Shown: positions 1 through 12,649, counted from the first letter of the stretch. The stretch is 64,000 bases of DNA from Nicotiana tabacum (GCF_000715075.1 NC_134087.1:158211436-158275435), one strand, 5' to 3'. Program-made: numbers and translations. The notes: generated from the sequence alone by a model not told the origin.

Positions 1-886
1 TGAGTCTCTAGTGCTAATTCGGATTTCGTCCGCGGTTCGGCACTTTTCGAGTGTTAAACATTGAAACAACCAATTGTCCGTCTCTATTGAGGTTCAAGTC
101 TCTCATACTCTATTCGTTTTATGCAAGCTTAATATTAATTATTTGTTTGGTGATATGATCTCGTTGATTCTGTAACTGTTCTCCGCGGTTTGAGTTTGAT
201 CGCTCGATTATCTGCTCGCGTTTACTTAAATTGGTTATAGCTGAACATGATTTTGTCACAGTATAGAAATTGGGTTGCTATTCATCAACTGAACTACGTC
301 AAATTAGATAAAAGGGCTCGGGTGTGCATTTCATGTGACCCTACCATAATTTTGAATAATGATAGTAGAAGTAAACATGTTAAAACCCGGGGGTGCATTT
401 CATGTGACCCGGTTCTAATTTCCAACAAGGTTAAATAGAGCGTATCGTGAACCGCGGGTGCATTTCATGTGGTGTGGCTTGCGATATGTTTTAAATGACC
501 TTGAATTAATTCTTTAAATAAGTAAAAGCGGTTTTCCAAAAGTTAGAAAAAAAGCACTTAGGTTTCAAAGATGTTTTAAAATCAGATAACTAAGCTGATT
601 ATAATAGTTGAGCGGCCGTGCTAGAACTACGGAACTCGGGAATGCCTAACACCTTCTCCCGGGTTAACAGAATTTCTTACCCGGATTTCTGGTTCGCGGA
701 CTATTAAACATAGTCAAACTTTTCCTCGATTCGGGATTAAACCGGTGACTTGGGAATACCATAAATCTCCCAAGTGGAAACTCTGAATATTTAAATAAAT
801 AAATCCCGTTTCGATTGTCACTTAAAGTGGAAAAACTCCTCTATACTCTCTTCTCGAGGGTGTAGGTAGGAAAAGGAGGTGTGACA
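1..886 (+). mobile_element. 3' part of an Ogre/Tat-type LTR, cut by the window start
   Basis: The last 250 bases have the layout I associate with Solanaceae Ogre-like LTR ends: a block reading AACACCTTCTCCCGGGTTAA, then a CTCCCAAGTGG segment, then a terminal AAAAGGAGGTGTGACA ending at 886. The next bases (ATAAATACTT) are not the tRNA-Arg-type primer site that follows a 5' LTR in this group. This is therefore a 3' LTR or a solo LTR, and its left end lies outside the window. The sequence that resumes at 887 belongs to the LTR of gypsy element B, so this LTR was inserted into B. The lineage call rests on remembered family features and is inference. Confidence 0.6.
322..475 (+). repeat. Three spaced copies of a GGTGCATTTCATGTG motif inside the Ogre-type LTR
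   Basis: Near-identical motifs (TGTGCATTTCATGTGACCC, GGTGCATTTCATGTGACCCG and GGTGCATTTCATGTGGTG) start near 325, 391 and 459. Each is preceded by a CGGG or CGCGG run. The spacing is about 66-68 bases, so this is a degenerate tandem array with one conserved core. It lies in the upstream part of the visible LTR. Its function is unknown. Confidence 0.7.
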
Positions 887-1395
887 ATAAATACTTAAGC
901 CTTAACCACCCAAAACCTGGTGTCACAAACTATATAAGATTGCTACATACAAAGTCTGAAGAACTAACAGTACACTGTTTCTGAATAAAAGGAAAGTGAA
1001 ACAGGAAACAGGGATAGAGGGAGACGCCATGGCCTGCGGACGCATGCAGATCTACCTTGGATCTCTGCGTGGACTGAAGGTAGCCTCTACACTACGGTCC
1101 AAAAGCTGCTCCGGGATCTGCACATAGTGCAGAGTGTAATATCAGCACAACCGACCCTATGTGCTGGTAAGTGTCTAACCTAACCTCGGCGAAGTAGTGA
1201 CGAGGCTAGGACCAGACTACCAAATAAACCTGTGCAGTTCAAATATATACAGCGGAAAAGAAGTACAGAAATAATCAGACAAATTGGGAGGGGGAGCATG
1301 ATGTGGGGGAGATAACAGTTTCGAATAGAAAGACATCAAATAAACGAAAGAAACGACATAACTTGGATATCAACAAAGAATCAGAAATCAATAAA

Positions 1396-1690
1396 TGCAC
1401 GGCATAACCCTTCATGCTTTTACTCTCGTCCTCACCAAAGCAATCATATAATAAAAATGTGCACGGCATCACCCTTCGTGCTTTTACTCTCTTTCCTCAC
1501 CATATAATCAATAAAATCGAAACAGAGTGGTACATCGTGTGGTATGGCATCACCTTTCGTGCTTTACACTTTTTCCTCACAATAATACATGGCATCACCC
1601 TTCGTGCTTTACACTCTTTCCTCACATAACAAATAATGCACGACATCACCCTTCGTGTTTTAACTCTCTTCCTCACCCAAACAACAATCA
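1396..1690 (+). repeat. Tandem repeats, about 5 units, in LTR B
   Basis: Five degenerate units share GGCATCACCCTTCGTGCTTT followed by a pyrimidine-rich TTCCTCAC box. They start near 1400, 1462, 1545, 1589 and 1638. Spacing varies from about 45 to 83 bases. Confidence 0.75.
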
Positions 1691-1732
1691 CAAACAATAG
1701 GGCAAGGGAATAAATGAAATTGAAATAAAGAT

Positions 1733-1845
1733 CTCGGCAAGGGAACAACAATTCAACAAATAAATCCCGGCAAGGGAACATCATCAATAACCTCAACATC
1801 CCGGCAAGGGAGATAACGAATAAATCAACAATAGCCCGGCAAGGA
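1733..1845 (+). repeat. Short tandem repeats with a CCCGGCAAGG core in LTR B
   Basis: The core CGGCAAGGGA or a close variant occurs near 1735, 1767, 1801 and 1834, at intervals of about 33 bases. It follows the 1396-1690 array directly, so LTR B carries two adjacent, unrelated arrays. Confidence 0.7.
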
Positions 1846-3731
1846 CGAAAACATAATGATCTCTTCTCTTTCTCACTTTTACTTCACAATTCACTTCACA
1901 ACTCGAGCCAATGCTCTAGAGGTTCAATTTTCACTTACACTTTCACAATTCGTTATACAACTTGAGTCATGCTCCTCAATGTTCATAGGTCACAATTCCT
2001 TCCATAAACTTTAAACAACAAATAGAAACCACCACTAAGGCATGAAGATACAACGAGGTCATGATAATCATATTATAAGACTCACGGGCATGCTAGACAC
2101 CAACGTATAGATACTCGTCACCATGCCTATATGTTGTACTCAACAATTAACACATAGCAAATAGGACTCAACTCCTAATTCCTCAAGCTAAGGTTAGACC
2201 AAACACTTACCTCGATGCTACGAACACAATTCACGATTCAATTATAGCTTTACCCCTTGATTCCACCACCAATTTGCTCGTATCTAGTCACAAGTTACTT
2301 AATTACATCAATAAACGCTAAATGAATCAACCCCAATGCATGAAAATGAGTTTTCTAAAGTTTTACCCCAAAAGTCAAAAATCGCCTCCGGGCCCACATG
2401 GTCAAAACCTAAGGTTCGAACCAAAAACCGATTACTCATTCCCCACGAACCCAAATATATGATTTGTTTTTAAATCGGACCTCAAATCGAGGTCCAAATC
2501 CCCAATTTTTAAAAAACATAGGTTCTACCCAAAACACCCAATTTCCTCCATGAAAATCATTGATTCTGAGTTGAAATCATGTGAAAAGATGTTAATGATT
2601 AAAAAAAACGAGTTAGAAATCACTTACCAATGTTTGGTAGAAGAAAGGTTATTTGAAAAATTGCCTCTTATGTTTTTGGGGTTTTGAAAAATGAAAAATA
2701 ACTGAAAATTCCGTCTTAATATACTACTCTCAGATGCCCTGTGTGGACTGCACAAAATCAACTACGGCCGCACAGCCCTTCCTATGTACAGCAGTTACAT
2801 ATTTTAGTATTTTGGCCATAACTTTCTCTACAAATGTTCAAATTTTAATTTCTTTACCTTTCGGGAAACTAGACACAAAGGGCTACAACTGTCGTCTCGA
2901 AGTCGGACCAGTGTACCTGTGGGGACTGCACAAAATCGACTGCGGCCGCACAGTCAGCAGTGCGGACAACACAAAAACTAGTGCGGACCGCACTAGCAGG
3001 TTCAGAGATTTGCACTTCTCTGAACCTCCAATAGCCATGTTTTAAGCCTAAGACACCCCGAAACCTACCCGAAACTCACCCGAGCCCTCGGGACTCCAAA
3101 CTAAATGTGCATACTAACTCAAAAACATCATATGGACCTACTCGTGCAATCACATCATCAAAATAACATGTAAAATCATGAATTAAACCTTAAAACTCAA
3201 CATTTTCATCAAGAATTCTCAAAGTTCATAACTCTTCAATCGGAAGTCCAACTCACGTCAAATAAACTCCGTTTTTTTACCAAATTTCAAACTTATCTTT
3301 CAAATACTATAACAAGTTTGTACCGGCTCCGGAACCAAAATACGGGCCCGATAACAATGGTTTCAAACATTAATTCTTTTCTTTATTTCTTAGATAAATT
3401 AGTAAAACAATTTCTTTCAAAAATTAATTTCTAAAGCTTGGGACCTTGGAATTCAATTCTGGGCATATGCCCAAGTCCCATATTTTACTGCAGACATCTC
3501 GGTATCGTCGGAACACGGATCCAGGTCCGTTTACTCAAAATGTTGACCAAAGTCAACCATAATCAAATTGTTAACTCTAAAGATTTCTATTTCTCATATT
3601 TTCACATAGAAAGCTTTTCGGATATAGGTTCGGACCATGCACGTTAATCAAGGTGAGTAAAGAGGAGGCTTTTAGGCCTCGGAACACGGAATTCACTTGC
3701 AACACAAGTGATGACCTTTTGGGTCATCACA

Positions 3732-3745
3732 TTCTCCACCTCTAA
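3732..3745 (-). other. Polypurine tract of gypsy element B
   Basis: On the minus strand the bases just before the 3' LTR read TTTTAGAGGTGGAGAA. This purine-rich primer site for plus-strand DNA synthesis overlaps the pol stop codon, as in many plant chromoviruses. Confidence 0.75.
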
Positions 3746-6700
3746 AACAACTGTTCGTCCTCGAACGGACATAAGAAGGAAGTACCTGAGTCGGGAAAAA
3801 GATGGGGATAACGGCTTTGCATATCGGACTCGGACTCCCAGGTCAATGCCTCAGCGGGATGACCTATCCACTGAACACGAATAGAAGAAAAACTCTTCGA
3901 TTATAATTGACGAGCTTGCCGGACTAGAATAGCTACTGGCTCTTCCTCATAAGACAAGTCCTTATCCAACTGGACAGTGCTGAAATCTAACACGTGGGAT
4001 GGATCGTCGTGATACTTCCAAAGCATGGACACATGAAACACTGGATGCACGGCTGATAAGCTCGGCAGCAACGCAAGTCTATAAGACACCTCTCCCACTC
4101 GATCAAGAATCTCAAACGGGCCAATGAACCTAGGGCTAAGCTTGCCCTTCTTCCCAAATCTCATCACGCCCTTCATAGGTGACACTCGAAGTAATACTCG
4201 CTCACCGACCATGAATGCCAAATCACGAACCTTGCGGTCGGCATAGCTCTTTTGCCTCGACTGAGTTGTACGAAGCTTATCCTGAATAATCTTAACCTTG
4301 TCCAAGGCCTCCTAAACCATATCCGTACCCAACAAGCGAGCCTCTCCCGGCTCAAACCATCCAACCGGAGACTGACACCGCCTACCATATAAAGCCTCAT
4401 AAGGAGCCATCTGAATACTCGACTGGTAGCTGTTGTTGTAGGCAAACTCTACTAAAGGCAAAAATTGATCCCACGAGCCTCCAAAGTCAATGACACAAGC
4501 TTGGAGCATATCTTCCAAAATCTGAATGGTCCGCTCGGACTGCCCCTCCGTGTGAGGATAAAATGTTGTGCTCAATTCAACCCGTGTGCCCAACTCTCAC
4601 TGATGTGCTCTCCAGAAATGTGAGATACACTGTGTACCTCAGTCTGAAATGATAGACTCGGGAACACCATAAAGGCGAACAATCTCCCGGATATAGATCT
4701 CATCTAACCTCTTAGAAGAATAGGAGACTGCCACAGGAATGAAATGCGTTGACAATGCTGCATCGAACTTCCTCTGAGTCCGTGGGAGTCCAACAACGAA
4801 GTCCAAAGTGATCCGCTCCCACTTCCACTCAGGAATCTCAATCTTCTGGAACAAACCACCAGGCCTCTAATGCTCGTACTTCACCTGCTGACAATTCAAA
4901 CACCGAGCCACATATGCAACGATATCCTTCTTCATTCTCCGCTACCAATAATGCTGCCGCAAATCGTGATACATCTTCGTGGCGCCCGGATGAATAGAGT
5001 ACCGGGAGCTGTGGGCCTCCTCCAAAATCAACTCTCGAAGGCCATCTACATTAGGCACACAAACTCGGCCCTGCAATCTCAAAAATCCATCATCACCTAA
5101 GGTAACCTGCTTGGCACCTTCGTGATGCACCGTTTCTCTAATGACACACAAATAGGGATCATCATACTGCCGATCACGGATACACTCCAATAAAGAAGAA
5201 CGAGTGACTATGCAAGCTAACACACGACTGAGCTCAGAAACATCCAACCTCATGAACTAATTGGCCAAAGCTTGAACATCCAAAGCAAGCAGTCTCTCAC
5301 CGACCGGAATATAAGCAAGACTGCCCATACTGGCTGACTTCTTACTCAAGGCATCGGCTACCACATTGGCCTTTCCCGAATGATATAAGATGGTGATATC
5401 ATAGTCCTTTAACAACTCCAACCACCTCCTCTGCCTCAAATTTAACTCATTTTGATTGAACAAATACTAAAGACTCTTGTGATTCGTGAACATCTCACAT
5501 GCCACGCCATACTGATAATGCCTCCAAATCTTCAATGCGTGAACAATGACTGCCAACTCTAAGTCATGAATCGGATAGTTCTTTTCATGAATCTTTAACT
5601 GCCACGAAGCATAGGCAATGACCTTTCCATCCTGCATCAATACCGCACCAAGTCCAATATGAGATGCATCATAATAGACTGTATAAGGCCCTGAGCTTGT
5701 GGGCAGAATCAACACTGGTGCCGTAGTCAGAGCCGTCTTGAGCTTCTGGAAGTTCGACTCACACTTATCCGACCATCTGAACTGGGCACCCTTCTGGGTT
5801 AACCTGGTCATCGGGGATGCGATAGATGAGAACCCCTCCACGAACCGACGATAGTAGCCTGCCAACCTCAAGAAACTCTGAATCTCTATAACTGATGATG
5901 GTCTAGACCAGTTCTTGACTGCCTCAATCTTCTTCGGATCAACCTGAATACCCTCTGCTAATACAACATGACCTAGGAATGCAACTGAACTCAACCAGAA
6001 CTCACACTTTGAGAACTTAGCATATAAATGACTATCCCTCAAGGTCTGAAGAACCACTCTAAGGATGTTGCTCGTGCTTCTCCTGGCTGCGGGACTAGAT
6101 CAAAATATCATCAATGAAGACTATCACGAATAAATCCAAGTAAGGCCTGAACACTCGGTTCATCAAATCCATAAAAGCTGATAGGGCATTTGTCAACCCG
6201 AATGACATCACTAAGAACTCATAATGCCCGTACCGAGGGCGGAAAGCTATCTTAGGGACATCGGATGCCCTAATCCTCAACTGATGGTAGCCAGATCTCA
6301 AGTCAATCTTTGAAAATACCTTGGCACCCTGAAGCTGATCAAATAAATCATCAATCCTCGGCAATGGATACTTATTCTTGATTGTAACCTTGTTCAACTA
6401 CCGGTAATCAATACACATTCTCATCGATCCGTCCTTCTTCTTAACAAACAACACCGGCGCACCCCAAGGCGAAACACTCGGCCTAATGAAACCCTTCTCA
6501 AGCAAGTCTTGCAACTGTCCCTTCAACTCTTTCAACTCAGGCGGGGCCATATGATACGGCGGGATAGAAATGGGTTGCGTGCCTAGAGCCAAATCAATAC
6601 AAAAGTCAATATCCCTATCGGGTGGCATACCCGGCAGGTCTGAAGGAAAAACCTCAGGAAACTCATGAACAACGGGCACAAAATCAATAGAAGGAACCTC

Positions 6701-7400
6701 AGCACTAGAATCACGAACATATGCCAAATAGGCAAAACACCCCTTCTCGACCATACGCCGAGCCTTCACATAAAAGATCACACTACGGGTAGAATGACTA
6801 GGAGTCCCTCTCCACTCTAAACGAGGTAAACCCGGTAAGGCTAAGGTCATAGTCTTGGCATGACAGTCCAAGATAATATGGTAAGGTGATAACCAGTCCA
6901 TCCCCAATATGACATCGAAATCAACCATGTCCAGAAGAAGCAAATCTACGCAAGTCTCAAGACATCCAATCACAACTATACATGAACGATGGACTCGATC
7001 TGCCATAATAGAATCACCCACCGGTGTAGACACATAAACAGGAGCACTCAAAGAATCACTATGCATGACCAGATATGGTGCAAAATAAGATGACACATAC
7101 GAGTATATAGACCCTAGATCAAATAACACTGAAGCATCTCTATCACAAACCAGAATTGTACTTGTAATAACTGCATAGGAAGCCTCAGCCTCGGGCCTGG
7201 CTGGAAGAGCATAACATCGGGGCTGGGGCCCACCACCCTGAACTACATCTCTGGGACGGTCTGCTGTTGCCTGGCCTCCACATCTAGCGGCCTGAGCTCC
7301 ACCTCTAGTACCTCTACCTCTACCTCCACCTCTAGCACCTCTACCCCCACCTCTAGCTGGCTAGGCGGGCGGGTTGTGGAACACCTGGTGCCTAAACCGT
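3742..7400 (-). pseudogene. Decayed pol of gypsy element B: protease, RT, RNase H, integrase, chromodomain-like tail
   Basis: Minus-strand reading gives a complete Ty3/gypsy domain order. A protease-like segment has [15 protein letters not shown] (7129-7085), a DLGS variant of the usual D-T/S-G. RT follows with [18 protein letters not shown] and FIDDILI (about 6420-6100). RNase H has [13 protein letters not shown] (about 5680-5640) and ends at 5467. Integrase has the H-H-C-C head (5050-4870), then YPHTEGQSERTIQILEDML (4560-4500). After a stop near 3900 the C-terminus continues with VQWIGHP and LTWESESDM, chromodomain-like and typical of chromoviruses; the Tekay/Del clade is likely. Stops near 3900, 4312, 4597, 4637, 4867, 4946, 5257, 5467, 6094 and 6398 make it non-coding now. 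Sequence relatedness to element E is very high. Confidence 0.9.
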
Positions 7401-8642
7401 AGCATGAGAACCCTGATGTTGAGAGCTACTCGGTGCTCGAGGGCAAAACCTAGCAATGTGACCCATATCACCACAAATGTAGCAAGCCCTCGGCTGTTGA
7501 GACTGCTGGCCCTAACGACCTAAATGGCCACCCCGAAAACTCTGAAGCGGCGGTGCACTGATAGGAGCTGGTGGTGCACTGTAGGACTGCTGATCAGAAT
7601 ACTGCATCTGAGGACCACGACTACTTGAAGCACCGCGAGAAACCAGAAGTGCTGACTGAAAAGGCCTAGGAGGATGGCATTTACCATTTGAATCCCTACC
7701 TCCAGACGAGGTACCACTAAATCGGCCTGAATGATGGGGCCTCTTGTCCGACCCATGACCACCTTCCTATGACAGAACCATCTCCACTCTCCTGGCCACA
7801 TTGGCCGCCTCCTGGAAAGATATCTCACTCCCTGCCTCCCTAGCCATCTGAAGACGAATCGGCTGAATAAGTCCATCAATGAACCTCTTCACCCTCTCTC
7901 TCTCGGTGGGAAATATAATAAGAGCATGACGAGCCAAGTCGATGAATCTGGTCTTATACTGGGTAACAGTCATAGAACCCTGCTGGAAGCGCTCAAACTG
8001 CCTCCGATAGGCCTCTCTCTGAGTGATGGGGAGAAACTTCTCTAGAAATAGCTGCGTAAACTGCTCCCAAGCCAATGCTGGCGATCCTACTGGTCTAGCT
8101 AAGCAATAATCTCTCCACCAAGTCTTGGCGGGTCCAAATAAGTGAAAAGTAGCAAAATCAACCCCATTGGTCTCAACTATCCCCATGTTCCTAAAAACCT
8201 CGTGACAGCTGTCTAGATAATCCTGAGGATACTCAGTAGATGCACCACTGAAAGTAGTAGTGAAGAGCTTGGTGAACCTATCTAACCTCCACAAAGAATC
8301 GACAGACATAGCTACTCCATCACCGGTCTGAGCTACCAAACTCGGCTGAACTGCTCTAACTGGTTGAACTGCTGGAGTCTGAAACTGGGGAACTACTCCG
8401 GAGTGCGAGTAGCAGGAGTTTGGGCTCCTCCTCCAGCCTGAGAGACGGCTGGTGCTACAGGAAGCAAGCTTGCTCGGGTGACACTCTCCATGAGGCCCAC
8501 CAGATGGACCAGAGCATCCTAAAGAACTTGGTAGTAATAAACCTCTCTGGGACCTGAGATGGGCCCACCGGAACTACTGGGGCCGGAACCTCATCATCAA
8601 AGTCAATCTGAGGCTCCGCCGCTGGTGCTGCTGCTCGGGGAT
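7400..8642 (-). pseudogene. Decayed gag of gypsy element B, 5' truncated
   Basis: Minus-strand translation from about 8340 gives a retrotransposon gag core, including YPQDYLDSCHEVFRNMG, FHLFGPAKTWWRDYCL and YRRQFERFQQGSMTVTQYKT. A zinc knuckle with CYICGDMGHIARFC is visible near 7480-7440. A basic, glycine-rich linker follows (7400-7250). The frame shifts near 7800 and again before the knuckle. Upstream of 8340 the reading continues into a proline/alanine-rich N-terminus and stops abruptly at about 8642, where AT-rich unrelated DNA begins. No start region, primer site or 5' LTR is present, so the element lost its 5' end. Confidence 0.85.
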
Positions 8643-9430
8643 GAGCTCATAAAATTATCTTTAATTATTTATCCCCCTCCCCCCTCTTTTTGTACATTCT
8701 TTTCTATTGTAATATTTGATTAATATTTTATATTTTAATAAAATTTAAATAATGTAATATTGTTTTACGAAATTATAATTTTGAATTCATCAAAAGTATA
8801 AACAGATAAGCCTTTATTATTTTTATAAAAAGCATATCAATTTTTTTAATAAATTATTAATTTATGTTATATGTATAAAATACATTTATATTATGTATAA
8901 TATCATAATAGCATCTTTATATTTTTATATTATTTATTACGAAATTATGAGTTCTATTTATTAACTAAAATTTTCTACATGAGAAATTTAATTAGTATAT
9001 ATATTTTTACGCTATCGCTTGAAATTTCTTTTTTTTAACATTATTTCTTTATGACTATTTGTTTATTATAATTTTAGTTATGCATATATGTATGACTTTT
9101 CTCATAATAATTACAATTATATGTCTTATATTTTTATACTTTCCACAAATTTATATTTTTATTTCTTTTTTTATTCATTGCTTATCTAATTGTATTATCC
9201 ATTACTTTATATTATTAAATTGACATACGAATTTTTGATAAATTATCAGTTTAATATAATACAATGAATAGAATTTTATACTACTCTTGAAATTTAAGTT
9301 GACTTTATCATGTATGACTTTCTAAATTATTTTGAAATTTAAATTTATCTATAATATTTAAATATATATTTTTGTTTTGTATTATAAAAAATTTTAAACC
9401 TCCAACTATTTTTGAGGTTTGTCCTAAAAA
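8643..9430. other. AT-rich intergenic DNA without recognised genes
   Basis: Strongly AT-rich sequence with short ORFs only. No splice-consistent coding, LTR or primer site was seen. The junction at about 8642 is sharp, with GC-rich gag sequence on the left. Confidence 0.6.
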
Positions 9431-9850
9431 TCAACATTTGTCATCTTATGGTTATGGCTCTTGGATTAATATGGTGGCTTTGCCTCTTCTTTAATATATA
9501 TAGATAGAGATATAGATATAAAGATAGATATTGATATGGATATAGACTATCATTTTAGGAAGATACTATTCCCAAATTTGCATTAAAAGTTTTTAAATTT
9601 TTTATTTTCAAATAATTTTAAAACTCCAACTTGAAACTACTCCCCAATTTGAATTTGCAATTGGGAAATAGTTTCAAGTTGAAGTTTTAAAATTATTTGA
9701 AAACAAAAAATTAAAAAACTTTTAATTCAAATTTAGGAATAGTATCTTCCTAATCTATCTATATATCTATATCTATCTATATATATTAAAAGAAGAGGCA
9801 AAACCACCATATTGAGCCAAGTGACATAACCATATGATGACAAATATTGA
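9431..9850. repeat. Large inverted repeat made of two head-to-head Helitron-like 5' ends
   Basis: The two arms fold around about 9654. The left arm begins TCAACATTTGTCATC and the right arm ends in its counterpart, GACAAATATTGA. Inside each arm lies a (TA/GATA) microsatellite and then GAAGAGGCAAA, CCACCATAT and AGCCAAGTGAC blocks in opposite orientation. The arms differ by about 25 bases of indel, mostly in the microsatellite. The outward-reading TCTATATATATTAAAAG and GCCAAGTGAC features resemble Solanaceae Helitron 5' termini, as at 48322 in this window. A foldback MITE is an alternative. Confidence 0.7.
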
Positions 9851-10009
9851 CTTTATCCAGTATGGCTTGCTCATTTTTTTTAAAATTTAAATTTATCAAT
9901 AATGTAATTATTTTATATCTCATTGGTTGGAGTTTATTTTAAAATTCCAACTTTGTTGGAGTTTTATCCTAAGAATCTACACTTATCATCTTATTGTTAT
10001 GCCACTTGC
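9851..10009. other. Helitron-like terminal fragment
   Basis: The segment 9949-10000 (TCCTAAGAATC, TTATCATCTTATTGTTATGCCACTTG) repeats, in the same orientation, the outer part of the inverted-repeat left arm at 9420-9470. It is therefore a third, partial copy of the same terminus. No gene is present. Confidence 0.5.
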
Positions 10010-10233
10010 CATTGAAAGAATAGTTAAATTATTTTGTAACCGTAAACTAGCAATCTTGTATTTCAATAACAACAAAAGTACATTGACATAAAGCTCCTAG
10101 TTGTTAAGGAAAGAACTTAGAGTGTCTAGGTGCCTACAGAATATATTGGTACAAACTTCATTGTTGTGGATCCACTTACTAAGGGACTATCACCCAAGGT
10201 ATTCATGAGCACACTGCTCATATGGGTGTCATG
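10010..10233 (+). pseudogene. Ty1/copia RNase H C-terminal remnant
   Basis: From 10023 the plus strand reads VKLFCNRKLAILYFNNNKS, then a frame change, then a KYIDIKLLVVKER segment from 10076 and VDPLTKGLSPKVF, followed after a +1 shift by HEHTAHMGVM. These are the conserved last residues of plant Ty1/copia pol. Two stops and two frame changes make it a relic. The rest of the element upstream is missing. The solo LTR A was later inserted 350 bases downstream. Confidence 0.85.
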
Positions 10234-10584
10234 TCATTTAAGGATATTCAATGTTAATGGGAGTTTATAACCTCTTAAATATTATTTATAGATACAATTT
10301 AACATTCAATTGTTATGATTTAAGTTTAAGAATTTTTGAGGTTATTTCTGCAGAAATAAAGTATTCAGTTTATTTTTCACTCTACCTTGTTTTCCAGTTG
10401 GATCAGTTGGAAATAGGCACGTTTGGATCACACTGTGTGTAATTTCCTTGATACACATCCATACTTGATCTATATCATTTGATTATGTTGGTTCGTGATC
10501 AAGAAAGGTTTAATTGCACTAAATATAACAATAGCCTCTTTGGTGCAATATTGGCATGATCGATGAACGAGATTGTTTGGGTAC
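10234..10584 (+). other. Probable 3' non-coding region or LTR of the copia remnant
   Basis: The sequence follows the end of the copia pol without another recognisable feature. It would be expected to hold the polypurine tract and 3' LTR, but I cannot place their edges. DNA beyond the nested block (34127 onward) may continue it. Confidence 0.35.
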
Positions 10585-11660
10585 TGTCACGACCCAAATT
10601 TTTCTCCATAAGATATCGTGATGGTACCTAGTCTCTAAAACTATGTAAGCCTAAAAATTTTGGAATAATTGAAATAATAACAGAAATAATGACTACACTT
10701 AACAGATATATAATACTAAAAACTGCCGCTTGGCATGTACAAGTAAAACCAACAACTCTGAATATAAACAATTACCAAAATCCGGTAGTCACAAGCCACA
10801 AGCTCTAAGGAATGTACTAACTATCTCTATACATCAGCATCTAAGAGAGCAAAGAAAAAGACAACATAAGGATAGAGGGGGACTCCAAGATCTGCAGACG
10901 CTGGGAGATATACCTTGAAGTCTTCAGGCAGCAGCACGCACTCTACTGATAACAGGGCTGGTAAGATGTACCTGGGTCTGCACACAAAACATGTGCAGAA
11001 GTGCAGTATAAGTACACCATAACGGTAGCTAGTAAGTGCCAAACCTAACCTCGGTCTAGTAGTGATGAGGTCAGGTCAGGGCCTTACTAGAATAAAAAGG
11101 AAACAAGGAAGAATATATAGTAATATAAAAAAAGCTGAGAATTTAACAATGAGGAATTACAGAAAGGTAACAACACAGCACATAGGGGTAAACAATAGGG
11201 GCGCTCCCGAGGTATCGCCTCATATTTCCAAAAATAAATACTCAACAGGGGAGCTCTCGAGGTACCGCCTCGTTGACCCAAAAGTAAATATGCAATATGG
11301 GAGCTCCCGAGGTATCGCCTTGTAGTCCCAAAAGTAAATATACAACTCATAACCGATGGAACAATAAATTCACGGCAAGAAATCCTACAGTTAAAAAGTT
11401 AATACAAAATCAAGGAAAAACAGGTAATTCAACTAAGCATGTAGCATAGATTTTAAGTAAGAATTAAAACACGTAGACATGTGATATTAGGCTAAACATA
11501 ATAATTACACATGCTAGAATAACTCATTTAAGATATAAACAGGATACTACTCACCAAAAACTGGATTTTCAATACTTATCCTGTGTGCACACTCGTTACC
11601 TCGCATACACGGCACTCACATATCACAAATTGTTACAGCGGTACCAAATCCTAAGGGGAT
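10585..11660 (-). mobile_element. Solo LTR A, segment 1 (3' end of the LTR)
   Basis: The minus-strand LTR ends in GGGTCGTGACA at 10585, the same terminus as LTR E (ending GGTCGTGACA at 60696). The shared CTAACCTCGGTCTAGTAGTG block lies at 11043-11065. The LTR is broken at 11660 by the family C solo LTR and resumes at 13605. No gypsy internal region adjoins it on either side. Confidence 0.75.
11192..11344 (+). repeat. Three tandem units in LTR A
   Basis: Units with GGGAGCTCCCGAGGTATCGCC (or one or two changes) followed by a CCAAAAGTAAATAT box occur near 11198, 11248 and 11298. The period is about 50 bases. Confidence 0.75.
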
Positions 11661-12649
11661 TGTCACATCCCCTAATTTTGTACATTGAATTTTTCGGAAG
11701 ATAATTGACATAGGTTCAAGGATAAGACTATTTTTGAGGTTATAATTATGTATGCTATTTATAACAGGTGATAAGTAAGCTTCGTGAAGGTTAGAGGGTA
11801 AACCAATCAAGGAAAATGAGTTTCATCGAAGTTTGACATATTAAGATAAAATACAGTCCAAGCTATAATACCCCATATTTATGGACTAGTGCTATACAAG
11901 GTCACATGACCATGATAGTAAGATGTAGAAAGTGTGTTAAAAGTGAATAGTATTTTAAGTAATTTAAGATAATTCTTAATTATATGAATAATTGGGTAAT
12001 TAATGATTTTTTGTAGGGGATTAGCTAATTAATTATAAGCTTTCGATAAGCTTAAATAATCCCATATGTGGCAGCAAGTCAATTAGGTGATAAGTGACTC
12101 TTAGTTCATATGACTAGGTGGCACAAATTAGAAGATCTTTGTGGCTAAGTCATCTCTTAAGTGGGGATCACACCCAAAGATTAATTCACTTTGTATCTCT
12201 ACCATATAATGGAAAGCTTCATCAATTCATACAAGATTGTATGATAACAACATGATTTGCTACAACAAAATTTATACAAGACTACTTAACAACATGAGAA
12301 TTGCGATTATAAGGGAGTACGGTACAATCTTTCTCAAGAATATCATACGGATTTTCCCCTACTTTGATTCGTTGTTACGTTTTCTTTGCAAAAGATGTGT
12401 GTTAGAGGGATTGTCAAGAGAATTAGCTCAAGTATGTTAAGTCTAATCCTTCCTTATTTTGGCATGATCCAAGTAACGAAACGTAATCGTAATGTTGTTC
12501 TATAAGTGGTTCTACTATTAGCAGTTAAGGAGGTCTATGTTATTCATTCCTGTAAAATGATATTCAAGCATGTCTAAGTATGTTCTTACGCCTCTGTTAA
12601 GGTATTTGATAAAAATGTTAATGTTTATAATATAGTGATACATGTATCT

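Larger units (their letters stand above)
887..3731 (-). mobile_element. 3' LTR of minus-strand Ty3/gypsy element B
   Basis: Read on the minus strand, the LTR starts with TGTGATGACC at 3731, directly after a polypurine tract and the end of pol. It runs left until the Ogre-type LTR interrupts it at 886, so its 3' terminus lies outside the window. It shares layout with LTRs A, D and E: a CTAACCTCGG block (near 1180), internal tandem repeats, an AT-rich stretch of annealing-type sequence, and a GC-rich TGCGG segment at 2735-3010. At least 2.8 kb is visible. No coding potential is seen in it. Confidence 0.75.

Noticed and set aside
10047..10050. CTAG at the end of AACCGTAAACTAG as a Helitron 3' end
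   Set aside because: It lies within the copia reading frame (KLAILYFNNNKS), there is no hairpin upstream, and the next base is C instead of T.
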